Shown: one piece after another, positions 28,263 to 39,545 of the stretch
Layout: each line of letters starts with the position of its first letter
Numbering within the stretch: position 1 is the first letter of the stretch
Assembly (NCBI GenBank): GCA_041393015.1
Contig: JAWKKV010000007.1
Location: forward strand, 1-64,000
DNA from: JAGQYH01 sp041393015
Lineage (GTDB): Bacteria; Bacteroidota; Bacteroidia; Chitinophagales; JADIYW01
Length of the DNA stretch: 64,000 nucleotides
Reading direction: 5' to 3'
Program-made: the position numbers and the translations under genes
The notes under the pieces: generated by a model
What the model saw: the letters and a program-made list of their open reading frames with translations, nothing else
Databases searched by the model: none
What the model was told of the DNA's origin: nothing

Positions 28263-30503
28263 TTGAAGCTAATTAAATCAGTACTAATAATAACACTTCT
28301 TGGTACCCTATTCATAAGGTTTTCACCAAATTGCATACATGAAGAGCCTTCCACCAATATGAAAGACATTCTCAAAAAACTATATAATATTGAGTCCCCT
28401 GAAAAAAACTTTACTCGCAACGATTTGGCCATTAAAAGAATAACCGAATTAATTGCCCAAAGTAAAAACGAACAACAGGCTACCTATTTAAGAAGACTTT
28501 TGGTTAATCAACAATTATATTTTGGTTCGGTAGACTCTACAATTGCATTTTACGAAGACATACTAAAGGAGTTATTCGATTTAGGTGCCTTGAGACCTCC
28601 TGAATCTGACGACCATGAAGAACAAAATAATGAACTATTCGATTTGATTAATGAGTCCAGAGACCGACTCATTACCGCTTATTTACTAAAAGGTGAACAA
28701 CTTAACTGTTTTAATAATCATGGTCCGAATGCATGTATTTTACCCCTTAAAGAAGATGCAATACACATAGATAAAACTCCTTCTTCCAATGCGATAGAAA
28801 TTTTAGAAATAGTACTAGAGGAACATCCCGATAATTATGATTATTTATGGTTATACAACATTGCCCATATGACAATAGGCAGTTATCCTGATGGTGTAAA
28901 AAAAGAATATTTTATTGATTTTAATAAATATCAAGCTGACATTTCCTTTCCAAACTTCAACAACATTGCCCAACAAAAAGGGTTAAATACCATAACCTAT
29001 TTTGGAGGATCTAGTACAGAAGATTTTAACAACGATGGCTTTATTGATATTTTCATCACCTCTAATCCTTTAAATAAAAATGTTCAACTATTTATCAATA
29101 ATGGAGATGGTACTTTTACAAATGGAACAGAATCTGCAGAGCTAATAGGTATTACTGGAGGAGTTAACTGTAACCATGTTGATTACAACAACGATGGATT
29201 TATAGATATTTATATAATGCGTGGAGGCTGGTTAAACGAAGGTGGTAATCAACCAAATTCCTTACTTCGCAATAATGGCAATGGCACTTTTACAGATGTT
29301 ACCATTGCAGCTAAATTATTTGAATACGCCCCTTCTCATACTGCTTCATGGAGCGATATAAATAACGATGGATATGTAGACCTTTTTGTTGGTAATGAAG
29401 AATGGAAAGCTATCGATCAATCCAATAAAAATGATTCCCCCTCAAAAATTTATCTTAATAATGGTGATGAAACATTTAATGAAGTGGCTAATAAGTGTAA
29501 TTTAAAAATCAACAAATTAGTAAAATCAGCTGTTTGGGGCGATTATAATAATGACATTCTGCCCGATCTATTTGTTTCTTGCTATGGCTCCAATAATTAT
29601 TTATTTAAAAATTTAGGCAATGATAAAAATGGATATCCACAATTTAAAGATGTTAGCGAGGAAGCGGGCTTAATTAGTTTAGTAAATAGTTTTTCTTGTT
29701 TATTTGCTGACATCAATAACGATGGTTGGGATGATATTTTTGTAAGTGGTTATGCTTATGAGCAAACAGGATTAGCTTCTGAATACTTAGGCCTGGATCC
29801 TAAAAATCCTCCTCACCTATATCTCAATAATCAAGATGGAACCTTTAAGGAAGTAGCAAAAGAATTTGGACTTGATAGATCGTTTTATACTATGGGTATC
29901 AATTTTGGAGACATTAATAATGACGGCTACATCGATTTATATTTGGGAACTGGAATGCCTAGCTACCAGGCCTTATATCCTAATATTTTGTTATTAAATG
30001 ATGCGGGAAAAGGCTTTCTCGATGTGACCAATTCATCGGGTATGGGGCATTTACAGAAAACTCATGGTATTTCCTTTGCGGATATGGATAATGATGGCGA
30101 CCAAGATGTTTATCTTAATATTGGAGGTTTTTATGTTGGCGATGGCTTTCAAAATGCTTTTTTCGAAAATCCAGGGTTTAAGAATGATTGGATTTCTATT
30201 CAATTAGAAGGCGTAACCATCAATAGATCGGCCATTGGAGCAAAAATAAAAGTAAATGTTTTGGACGTTAACAATAATAAAAGAACGATATACAGAACAG
30301 TATCCACTGGTGGCTCTTATGGTGCATCTGAATTAACACAAAATATAGGACTTGGAAAAGTAATGAAGATTGAGACTATAGAAATTACTTGGCCAATTAC
30401 AAATGAGCATCAGCTTATCACCAATGTAGAGAAAAATCAATTCATTAAAATTATTGAACATGAGAAAGGAATGTCCATTGCAAACAGGCATGCTTTTAAT
30501 TAA
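28263..30503 (+). CDS. FG-GAP/VCBS repeat protein, CRTAC1 family
   Basis: 746 residues, intact. A TTG start is chosen because only it supplies the leader (KLIKSVLIITLLGTLFIRF followed by Cys24, possibly a lipoprotein). Residues ~30-225 form an alpha-helical N-terminal domain. From ~235 come calcium-loop repeats: DFNNDGFID, DYNNDGFID, DINNDGYVD, DYNNDILPD, DINNDGWDD, DINNDGYID and DMDNDGDQD. The C-terminus is an ASPIC/UnbV domain (DWISIQLEGVTINRSAIGAK; VSTGGSYGASELTQNIGLG). An exported propeller protein of unknown ligand, related to the larger protein at 19550-22870 but with a single propeller. Confidence 0.85.
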   Translation: MKLIKSVLIITLLGTLFIRFSPNCIHEEPSTNMKDILKKLYNIESPEKNFTRNDLAIKRITELIAQSKNEQQATYLRRLLVNQQLYFGSVDSTIAFYEDILKELFDLGALRPPESDDHEEQNNELFDLINESRDRLITAYLLKGEQLNCFNNHGPNACILPLKEDAIHIDKTPSSNAIEILEIVLEEHPDNYDYLWLYNIAHMTIGSYPDGVKKEYFIDFNKYQADISFPNFNNIAQQKGLNTITYFGGSSTEDFNNDGFIDIFITSNPLNKNVQLFINNGDGTFTNGTESAELIGITGGVNCNHVDYNNDGFIDIYIMRGGWLNEGGNQPNSLLRNNGNGTFTDVTIAAKLFEYAPSHTASWSDINNDGYVDLFVGNEEWKAIDQSNKNDSPSKIYLNNGDETFNEVANKCNLKINKLVKSAVWGDYNNDILPDLFVSCYGSNNYLFKNLGNDKNGYPQFKDVSEEAGLISLVNSFSCLFADINNDGWDDIFVSGYAYEQTGLASEYLGLDPKNPPHLYLNNQDGTFKEVAKEFGLDRSFYTMGINFGDINNDGYIDLYLGTGMPSYQALYPNILLLNDAGKGFLDVTNSSGMGHLQKTHGISFADMDNDGDQDVYLNIGGFYVGDGFQNAFFENPGFKNDWISIQLEGVTINRSAIGAKIKVNVLDVNNNKRTIYRTVSTGGSYGASELTQNIGLGKVMKIETIEITWPITNEHQLITNVEKNQFIKIIEHEKGMSIANRHAFN

Positions 30504-30569
30504 AATTAAAAATTCTCATTTCTAAAATCTAAATTTAAGACATCCAATAATCTATTTAACTAAAACCTT

Positions 30570-32267
30570 TTGAGCATCCAAAAAACAAAAAACAAGTGGA
30601 CAATATCTGCTTTAGTGGCAATGCTCCAAATTGGTATTGTTTCCATATTCTTTGGGTTTCATTACGGATGGATTGACGATCTATTCTTCGAACTTCTTTT
30701 TAAACAACAAGTTTTATGTGAAGGAAGAAACGATTTATTCTTTTATTTGTTTTTCATTTTAAGCAATGTTTATTATACACTTTATGAAATTGCCCCTGAT
30801 TTTCCTTGGATTGGCATTTCTTATATAGCAATAATAACTGCTGCTGTAACGTGTATTAATCACTTAATTTTTAAGCATTATTCCAAACCCATTGTCACTC
30901 CTCTGTTGCTGAGTTTTTCCTTTTTTGGAGCATTTTTATTGCCCCTCGTTGTATACCCAAATTTCACTTCTATTTCTATCCTTCTTAGCTTGAGTGTTTT
31001 ATTGCTATTCACCAATAATTTTGAGTCAATACTAGCTTCAAAAGCAAAGTTTATAGTATTAGCGCTTTTATTCCTAGTGGCATTTTTAATCAGACCCCCA
31101 ACAGCCTTTCTAGCCAGCCTATTGTTTCTTCCCTTTATACTAATTGACCAGCCTAAAAGAAAGATATTTTATATCGCTGCCCTACCAATGCTAGTGGTTG
31201 CCATTTATGCCATTAGTATTATCCCGTTACTCAATAACGAAAGGGCTCATGATATCAAATGGGATATGAAAAGAATACAAATTTTAGACAATAATATTGA
31301 GATTGATGTGGCCAAAATGGATGATCCAAAGTTAAAGGCTTTTTCAGCCGCCTATTTATCATGGTTCTTTGCTGATTCCACCTACTTTGAAGATTTTGAT
31401 TATATCGATCGAATGCTCGACTACCAAGTAGAAACAAATGTTATCCAAAAATACTCCGCTAAATTAAAATCGGAGTTTTCAAAGATCTTTTCCTTATACA
31501 ATGCCAATTACCACGCTCATTTGAATTGGGGAGTTGAGTTTACTTTACTTTTGGTACTACTCATTTCACTAATTGTACTAAAAGTTTATCGCAGCAAACA
31601 TCAAACAAAAACAATCATTGCCTATTTTTTGTCGATAATATTTATGATTTTAATCGTGCTCCTATATAAAATGGAATATCGATTCTTCTACCCTATTCTA
31701 GTACTTCTACTGCTGCATTTAATACTTAGTAACAGCGATAACAAATGGCTGCCTAAAATATTAATTGTGTTATTTACGGGCATCACGTTATTTCAAATAT
31801 ATTCCAATTTGAAAGCGGTTAGCGAAAGTAAAATTGAGTATAAGAAAATATCTGCTACACTAAGTAATTTAGAAAATAAGCTCGCATCAAAATACATTCT
31901 ATTTGATCAACTATCCGTTTCTATACTGCACCAAGATTTGTTTCATGCTGTAAGGTTCGATGATAAATGGATAGCCATTAAAGAATCCTTTAATAAAACA
32001 TCTGAAGGCCATAAAAAGCAACTAACCTCCTTATTCGGTTGTTCAGACTTTCCTTGTTTAGCCGAGCAAACCATTGACAATGAAGATTATTTGTTTTTAT
32101 TTAGTCCGCACCGAGTACGTGTTATAGAAGATTATTATGAAGCATTCTATAACAGAAAAATTAAATTTGAAATTTTGCCTATTTCAAAAGATGTTATTGA
32201 GGTAGAATACTCTATTTTTAATTTCCCCTTGGATATCCATCTCTATTATCTAAAATCAGATGAGTAG
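30570..32267 (+). CDS. Polytopic membrane protein, probable GT-C-type glycosyltransferase
   Basis: 565 residues, intact, TTG start. About ten hydrophobic segments from residue 10 to 405; the first outer loop has GWIDDLFFELL, an acidic pair in the place typical of GT-C enzymes. A soluble domain of about 150 residues follows (YILFDQLSVSILHQDLFH; LFLFSPHRVRVIEDYYEAF), as in many PMT/ArnT-like proteins. A GT2 gene that could make its polyprenyl-phosphate donor starts 50 bp downstream. Similar pairing occurs at 40316-42595. Specific sugar and acceptor unknown. Confidence 0.6.
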   Translation: MSIQKTKNKWTISALVAMLQIGIVSIFFGFHYGWIDDLFFELLFKQQVLCEGRNDLFFYLFFILSNVYYTLYEIAPDFPWIGISYIAIITAAVTCINHLIFKHYSKPIVTPLLLSFSFFGAFLLPLVVYPNFTSISILLSLSVLLLFTNNFESILASKAKFIVLALLFLVAFLIRPPTAFLASLLFLPFILIDQPKRKIFYIAALPMLVVAIYAISIIPLLNNERAHDIKWDMKRIQILDNNIEIDVAKMDDPKLKAFSAAYLSWFFADSTYFEDFDYIDRMLDYQVETNVIQKYSAKLKSEFSKIFSLYNANYHAHLNWGVEFTLLLVLLISLIVLKVYRSKHQTKTIIAYFLSIIFMILIVLLYKMEYRFFYPILVLLLLHLILSNSDNKWLPKILIVLFTGITLFQIYSNLKAVSESKIEYKKISATLSNLENKLASKYILFDQLSVSILHQDLFHAVRFDDKWIAIKESFNKTSEGHKKQLTSLFGCSDFPCLAEQTIDNEDYLFLFSPHRVRVIEDYYEAFYNRKIKFEILPISKDVIEVEYSIFNFPLDIHLYYLKSDE

Positions 32268-32317
32268 AAAAGATTGCTAATTTTTGTTTTGTATTTTCGA
32301 TATTATAAACGTTATTT

Positions 32318-33061
32318 TTGAATCATTTCAATAAATTAACCAAAGTGCAGAAAAAGCTTAGTATTGTTATTCCCGCCTACAATGAGGAAAAAACAATCCA
32401 TTTAATTTTAGATAAAATTAAAGCAGTTAATTTAATTGGAGAAGTAGCCAAAGAAATTATCATTATTGATGATTGTTCTACAGACGCCACACTTCAAAAT
32501 ATAGAAACCTATATTGAAAACAATACGGATATTGACATTACCTTAGATAAACAAGATCGAAATAAAGGCAAAGGGGCAGCTATCCATCAAGGGATACAAA
32601 AAGCGCAAGGCGACTTTATCATTATTCAAGATGCTGATTTAGAATACGACCCCAACGAATACAATTTATTACTACAACCCGTTTTAGATAATTTTGCTGA
32701 TGTTGTTTATGGCAGCAGATTTGTTGGCGGTCAACCGCATAGAGTACTGTTTTTTTGGCATAGCATAGGCAATAAATTCTTAACCTTTTTAAGCAATGTT
32801 TTCACCGATTTGAATCTTACAGATATGGAAACATGCTATAAATTGTTTCGAAGCGATATTTTAAAGCGTATTTCCTTAAAAGAAAAAAGGTTTGGTTTTG
32901 AACCGGAAGTAACCGCAAAAATTGCCCAAATAGATGGCATTAGAATATACGAAGTAGGCATTAGCTACTATGGTAGAACCTATTCGGAAGGAAAAAAAAT
33001 CAACTGGAAAGATGGCTTTAGAGCGCTGTATTGTATTTTTAAATATAGTATTTTTAGATAG
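32318..33061 (+). CDS. GT2-family polyprenyl-phosphate glycosyltransferase
   Basis: 247 residues, intact. KLSIVIPAYNEEKTIHLIL, IIIIDDCSTDATL, GKGAAIHQGI and FIIIQDADLEYDPNEY (DxD site) are the classic DPM1-like motifs; YGSRFVGG, METCYKLFR and KRFGFEPEVTAKIA are family signatures. It should make a dolichol-phosphate-type sugar donor on the cytoplasmic face. Start is TTG 32318 (a GTG at 32345 would trim nine residues). It follows the GT-C-like gene by 50 bp and is probably its partner. Confidence 0.9.
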   Translation: MNHFNKLTKVQKKLSIVIPAYNEEKTIHLILDKIKAVNLIGEVAKEIIIIDDCSTDATLQNIETYIENNTDIDITLDKQDRNKGKGAAIHQGIQKAQGDFIIIQDADLEYDPNEYNLLLQPVLDNFADVVYGSRFVGGQPHRVLFFWHSIGNKFLTFLSNVFTDLNLTDMETCYKLFRSDILKRISLKEKRFGFEPEVTAKIAQIDGIRIYEVGISYYGRTYSEGKKINWKDGFRALYCIFKYSIFR

Positions 33062-33089
33062 GCTTTTTAGGAATCTTGCTAAGTACGCT

Positions 33090-34803
33090 TAAAGAGAACA
33101 AATTTTTCATTTTCAAAATATGAACTGAGCTGAGTTGAACGATGTGAAGATTGCTTTAAAGGAATAACTTTGAGACATAATTCTTTATCATCATTAAACA
33201 ATTTTTTCTTATTCAATGGTTGTTTTAAAGATGATGGTATGTGCATCTTCTCTTTCAGTAATTACAAAGGGAGAGTTTCAAGATATTTCAAAACATCCAA
33301 TTCAGATGGGTGATACTAAATCTTTGTGAAAAACTATATAGTCAATTGATTATTAGATATAAGCATTTGCAAAGTTATTCCCCTTTTCAATAGTTGTTAT
33401 AAGCTCGTTATTCTTCATTCTTGAATTGGGAAAATAAGAGGCACTCCCATTAAGTATGTTTAGTTTATGTTTGGTTTGCCAATACATATAAATAAGTTCT
33501 CTTCTCATTTCACTTTCTTTCATTTCAAGAAGATAAAGAAGAAAAAAGACTTGAAGGAAGATCTACAATAACAGGTATTTTATCTTTTCTCGTGGTTCTA
33601 TTTTTGATAAGCATGGCTGGTTTAATAATATATCATGATTAGATTTAAAGACTTTATATTCAACATTTTTCAACAATAGTATACCCAAAACATAGTATTC
33701 TTATTATTAATAAATATAACCGTAAGCAGCGATTACTGTTATACACAGAGACTAAGCGTATAAAACCTATAAGGTAACCTGATGTAATCGCTTATAAAAT
33801 TCCAGCTAAATAGTATTTCATACGCGGTGGAACATTAAAATTAACTAACGAAAGATAGAACCCTTTAATGGATAACAAGAAGATACCTGAAGCTAACCAA
33901 ATTCCTGTTTTATTAAAGTGGCTTACTATTCCAAGAATTAAAAGTATAATTATTAGAATTCCAATATTCGCATTAATTAAGAATAACCGCATCACTTCTA
34001 AATCGCCCGTAAATTAAATTCCTTTCAAAAGATTGTTTAACGATTGAACATCTAATGAATACAACCAAGAATAATTTTCATAGGCCTCCACTGGATTGAA
34101 CAACTCCTGACCATTATTTAATATTACCTTATAAATAGTTGGTGAAGTAAAAAAACCAAGAATAACTAAACCAACGATTAGTTTTTAAAATGGAATAGTT
34201 GGTTGTTTTTTTACAAGATAACTGAAGAAAGTATACATATTTATAAAAAAACAGAGGCAAAAATATCCCGAAAGAGGCTGACGGCCCTAACCTTTAAATA
34301 ACTACAAATTTGTTTTTGTTTCTAAAATGCACTAAAATTTAAAGTAGTGAAAATGAATTAAAAAATAAACCTGGCTAATATTAAAATTGATACTTTATAA
34401 AATAAGATCTTTGCAAAAAAGCATCCAAAGAACAAAAGCTTTATGTTTTCATAAATAAAATATCATTTGTTTACTATTATAACATTTAATAGCGCGTGTT
34501 ACAACTAAATAAGTAGCAGTATCGAATTAATGTTAGCATTTTAGCCATCAAATAAACAGAAAATTGCCCAAACATATTCTCAGTAAAATAATTTGCTCCC
34601 GAGACTGGATAAAAGGAATAACCATATGTCCCTACCCCAAACAAGGCTTTCAGTTTTAAGATATATTCATTAAAAACACTTGCATGTAAAATCACATCTA
34701 AATTTCCTGGGAATGCATGTGCAAACAAAAACGGAGAAAAATAAACAACAAAAAACAGTAGATAAATGTAAAATGGATTTTTTACAATTAGGCACTCAAA
34801 CAA
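33090..34803 (-). pseudogene. Polytopic membrane protein, decayed (paralogue A)
   Basis: Frameshifted throughout. The N-terminus is open at 34803-34486 (YIYLLFFVVYFSPFLFAHAF, then PGNLDVILHASVFNEYILKL); the middle reads NNGQELFNPVEAYENYSWLY with a piece open at 33995-33792 (NIGILIIILLILGIVSHFNK); the tail has NNELITTIEKGN and IDYIVFHK. The same three landmarks occur in order in the gene at 40960-42595, so the two are paralogues of about 550-580 residues. Many hydrophobic segments and the late IVFHK-type motif suggest a YfhO-like or GT-C-type protein of glycan assembly. Confidence 0.6.
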
Positions 34804-34988
34804 ATCGCAGTGCTCTCAAATTAGAAAAATTATATACGTAATTATAGTTAATAATTAACTAATTTAGGACTAATCCTACTTTAATTTCTTAAGCATTTTA
34901 GTTAGATATGATTTCTAAAAATAATTCTATTTTTTAACAAAGTTAGATGTCCTATATTTACCTCATTATATAACCCAAGAAAGTAAGT

Positions 34989-36060
34989 TTGAATATTTAT
35001 AAATTGTTTAAAGATAAAAAAGTACTAATAACAGGCAATACAGGCTTCAAAGGTTCATGGTTATCCATTTATCTTCATCACCTTGGGGCGAAAATTATTG
35101 GTGTTTCTTTAAAACCACATATCGAAATGTCGATGCATAATTATTGCAGATTGGAAGATTTTATTGAACAATACTACATCAATATTTCCGATTACGATAG
35201 ACTTTTAGAAGTTATCAAAGTTACCCAACCGGATTATATTTTTCATATGGCAGCACAAGCCATTACACTAACAGCATATAAAGAACCTCGAAAAACTTTT
35301 GAAACAAATGTAATGGGAACTGTAAATATTCTTGAAAGTGTAATGAAGGTAGATCTCCATGTAAAATAGTAATTGTTACTAGCGATAAATGCTATAAAAA
35401 CAATGAATGGGTTTGGGGCTATCGAGAAAATGATATATTGGCCGGCATCGATCCTTATAGTGCTTCAAAAAGCATGGCTGAGTTAGTAACAAACTCTATT
35501 ACGAGTCCTTTTTTAACAAAACCAACCATATAAAGGTAGCTACTTGTAGAAGCGAGGCAATGTAATTGGTGGTGGCGATTGGAATCAAATAGAATTGTTC
35601 CCGATTGTGTATAGAGCTTGGGCTAAAAAAGAAAGTTTATTTATTAGAAACCCTGATTCGGTTAGGCCATGGAATTTTGTATTAGATGTTTTAACTGGAT
35701 ATTTAAAAGCAGCTCTCAGTTTAGAAGATGACAAAATGAGTGGTGAAGCGTATAATTTAGGTCCCGATTCATTTAGTGAAGTTGAAGTTGAGAAACTGGT
35801 AAGTATACTTTGGGAACATTGGAAACCAAAAGATTTTAGGCCTTATGAAATCTCAAAAATAAATCCAAGATTGTTTGAGCATAAATTCCTAAAACTAAAT
35901 AGTGAAAAAAGCCATTAAACATTGGTGGAAGCCACAATAATGAATTGTAAATGAAGGATTAAAATACTGTGCATTATGGTATAAATATTTTCTCGACACC
36001 CTGATGGTATTTATGATTTTTCTTTAAAGCAACTAACTGACTATCTGGCACTATTAGATG
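34989..36060 (+). pseudogene. rfbG: CDP-glucose 4,6-dehydratase, frameshifted
   Basis: Strong match to RfbG. TTG start, then KKVLITGNTGFKGSWLSIYL (NAD-binding loop), VTQPDYIFHMAAQAITLTAY, TFETNVMGTVNILESVMK; after a one-base shift at ~35355, IVTSDKCYKNNEWVWGYREN and DPYSASKSMAELV (YxxxK-type YSASK catalytic block); further shifts, then IGGGDWNQ, IRNPDSVRPWNFVLDVLTGY and AYNLGPDS. The expected C-terminal tail (LKYCALWYKYF; FSLKQLTDYLALL) follows after 35940. It would convert CDP-glucose to CDP-4-keto-6-deoxyglucose, the entry to branched 3,6-dideoxy and 6-deoxy sugars. At least four indels. The C-methyltransferase gene follows immediately; rfbF lies at 39546-40275. Confidence 0.85.
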
Positions 36061-37287
36061 AAAGCAAAACAATTAATTATATTCTTATTGAAAAATGTAG
36101 AATTTGCCAATCAAGTTGCATGATATTCATAATTTTGGTGCTGTTTCAATTGCCGATAAACTTTGTAAAACTGAATTTGAACTGCACCTACAGCACCACT
36201 ATCAATTTGCTTCTGTAATCACTGTAAGCATCTTCAGATAAAGAAAATATTGCCCCAACTGATTTATTTACATTTAATTATCCATACTATTCTTCAAAGA
36301 TCTAGTAGAAGCACATTTTCTACAATCGTATAACAGAATCATTACCGCTATCGATATTTCTACGAACGATTTAGTGCTAGAAATTGCATCAAACGATGGA
36401 AGTTTAATCAAACATTTTAGAAAACATACCAACAAATTGATTGGTATTGAACCATCGCTAAATCACATTCAACATACTGAATCATTGAGAATTAAAACAT
36501 ATGCCGAATTTTTTACAGTTGATTTTGCGACTCGACTTTGTACTGAATTACAACAAAAGCCAAAATTAATTATGGCCAATAACGTGTTGGCACACGTTCC
36601 GAAACTTTAGGTTTTGTAAAGGGTTTGAAAATTTTATTAAGTGATGATGGGACTGCTGTAATTGAAGTACCTCAGGCTCCAAAATGATTAAAAACTGCAC
36701 ATTCGATGTTATTTTTCATCAACATTTCTCCTATTTTAATTTACATGCATTAAATTTTCTTTTTAAATCTGTTGACTTGCACATTAATAAGGTTGATCAA
36801 ATCAAAACACAAGGTGGTGGAGTTAGGCTATACATTAACCATTTCGAGGATATACATGACTCTGTTTCTGATATGTTAAAAAACGAAGTTTCAGAAAAAC
36901 TCCTTGACTTAGATACTTACAAAAATTTTTTCAAAATCTATTGACAAAGCAAAACAAGCGCTATCAAAATTATTGCAAAAATTAAAAAATGAAGAAAATA
37001 CTATAGTAGGTTATGGTGCTCCAGAAGGCTTCTACCATGCTTAACTATTTTGGGATTAATAAAAACTATTTAGATTACATTGTTGATATTAGTGATTCAA
37101 AACACAATTTTTATTTTCCAAATACAGATTTAAAAATCATCAGTAGAAAAACTAATACATGAAAAACCCGATTACATATTAATCTTGGCTTGGAACTATG
37201 CAGATTCAATTATTGACAATTTAAGTGATTTAAAGAAAAAAGGTAAAGCGCTTTATCTTGCCATATCCAATCGCAAAAATTGTTTAA
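36061..37287 (+). pseudogene. Sugar C-methyltransferase (SAM-dependent, Methyltransf_13/14 type), frameshifted
   Basis: IEKCRICQSS matches the N-terminal zinc-binding Cys motif. The SAM domain is open at 36374-36610 (LEIASNDGSLIKHFRKHTNK; IMANNVLAHVPKL), continuing after a shift with GFVKGLKILLSDDGTAVIEV, then FDVIFHQHFSYFNLHALNFL and QGGGVRLYINH. The C-terminal domain is broken but readable (PDYILILAWNYADSI, then FILPYPIAKIV at a TAA 37285-37287). Such enzymes put a methyl branch on C-3 (or C-5) of an NDP-4-keto-deoxysugar, fitting the preceding rfbG. About 405 residues if repaired, the usual length. Confidence 0.75.
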
Positions 37288-37454
37288 AAACACATCAATC
37301 AAAATCGTTCATATCGATAATAAGCTTTTTTTAGCCGTTATCCATTGCTCAAATAAGCTTTTACTTTTGAGTGCTACGAATATGTGAAAACATTTTCTAT
37401 ATTTAGTTTATAGGTAAAATCATAATAAATGACAAATAATACTAATCGCTTTCT

Positions 37455-39523
37455 ATGTTAACAGCTAAAAATAAAGAAGTCTTAGTTTATTTCGCAGATT
37501 TAAAATATAACTTCCAAGGCATCACCTCATTGATGCCATGCCTTTGAGTATAGCATACATGAAAGCGGTAATGGATAATGAATTAAAAGCTGTAAAATCT
37601 GAAATTTTTGCCTATCCAGATGAACTAAATCTAGCTATTTCTCAAAATGTTCCAGATGTTTTAATGCTTACAAACTATTCATGGAATGAACAGCTAAGTC
37701 TACATTTCGCTAATCACGCAAAAAAATCAATTCCAATTGTCTTGTAGTGATGGGAGGTCTAACTTCCCAATTGAAAAAAGCCAGACAAATAGAATATTTT
37801 GAACATTATCAAATATTGATATCTATGCGACGGGTGAAGGAGATTTTTTATGCAACAAATTTAGTTGACAAATTTCTTAAAAACGATATGTCGATTGAGA
37901 AGCTGCTTTCAACAAACATTCATTCCAGTATTTATCGATTGAATCATGAAAAAACTGTAGTGACAAGAAGCATAGAACCAAGAACTCGACATTTGGATGA
38001 CATACCATCTCCATGGTTAACAGGAATTCTTGACAAATATTTTGGTTCTGTAATGGCACCTCTTTTTGAAACCAATAGAGGATGTCCATTTACCTGCACT
38101 TTCTGTGTGCAAGGGACAAAATAGTATACAAAAGTCAGTTATTTTCTTTAGAAAGATTAAAGAGAAATTGAATATATTGGCAAAATGATATTTGAAGTAG
38201 TTCCTGAACAAAAAAACTTAATTATTGCAGACCCCAACTTTGGTATGTATAAAAGAGATATTGAAGTAGCCAGCTATTTAGGGGAAACACAAGTAAAATA
38301 TAATTGGCCGCTATCAATAGATGCTACAACTGGAAAAAATCAAGCCGAAAACATCATTGCAACAATAGAAAAAGTTAATGGTGCTGCAAGAATGTATCAA
38401 GCAGTACAGTCATTAAATAGTGGAGTGTTAGAAAATATTGAACGAAAAAACATAAGCCTTGATACGTATAAAAAAATACAAACTTATATTAAGGGTAGAG
38501 GGCTTCGCTCAAATTCTGATTTAATTATTGGATTACCTGGCGAAAGTTTACTTACTCATAAAAACTCTTTGAAGGAGTTAATCAATAGTGGCACTAGTGT
38601 TCTAATAAATTTTCAGGCAATATTATTAAAAGGGTTCCGAATTAGAGGCATCAGATTCGAGAGAAAAATTTAAATTTCAAACTAAATTCAGACTAATCCC
38701 AAAATCTTTTGGCATTTATAACAATCAAGAGTATTTGATATAGAAGAAATTATTGTTGGTACAAATACATTGCTTTTGATGATTATTTGAAAGCCAGAAC
38801 ATATCATTTTATAATAAGCACTTGTTGGAATGATTCTAGATTTGACATTCTAATTAATTTTTTCGTGAAGCTAGGTTTTGAAAAATGGAGCTTTATTCAA
38901 TCCATTTTGAATGCTAAAAGAACACCAATCAGGAAGCAAGAAAATTAATAGATGAGTTTCTCTTAGAAACTAAAAATGGGTGTTTGATTCTAGAAGAAGT
39001 AATTAACTTTTACAGTGACGATCAAAATTTTAATCGATTACGGAACAGCCAAATAGGTGATAATTTAATATATAAATACCGAGCTTTAGCTTCTTTTTGG
39101 TATTGGGAAAAATGGTGTACAATGGTGTTTGATGCCTTATTAAATAAATTAGTTCATGAAAAGCACCCTATTTTAAAACACTCCTTTGGGCCTCATTCTG
39201 GACAGAACTTCAAATTTTCACCCCAAAGCAAATACACTTATGGAAAATCTATAAAAACTTTTTAGCAACTAGTGAAATAGAAGAGTTCAACTTTGATATA
39301 CTAAAATGGATAAATGACAAATGCCCATTAACTTTGAGAAATATATACTCAATAGACCTGTTTCACTTCAGTTTATAGTAAATGAAAAATACCAATCAAA
39401 TATTAAAGGACTTTTGAAGCTCTATGATACAATGTACCTTCTATGTCAATGATCATGAAAAGAATGCATATTGATTGGAGAGAAAGAAAATTATTCGAAA
39501 CCAGTAATAAACAATGGGATTGA
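37455..39523 (+). pseudogene. B12-binding-type radical SAM enzyme, frameshifted
   Basis: About 690 residues if repaired. The N-terminus (KEVLVYFADLKYNFQGIT; DAMPLSIAYMKAVMD; NVPDVLMLTNYSWNEQ) looks like the cobalamin-binding-like domain of this superfamily, followed by a MGGLTSQ segment. FETNRGCPFTCTFCVQGTK holds the CxxxCxxC iron-sulfur motif; LIIADPNFGMYKRDIEVASY and DLIIGLPGES are family features. The C-terminal region has RNSQIGDNLIYKYRALASFW. Such proteins often methylate or rearrange unreactive carbons in natural-product and glycan pathways. At least five indels. It follows rfbG and the C-methyltransferase on the same strand, so it probably belongs to the same sugar pathway. Confidence 0.7.
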
Positions 39524-39545
39524 ATAAAAAATTACTTAAATTCAG

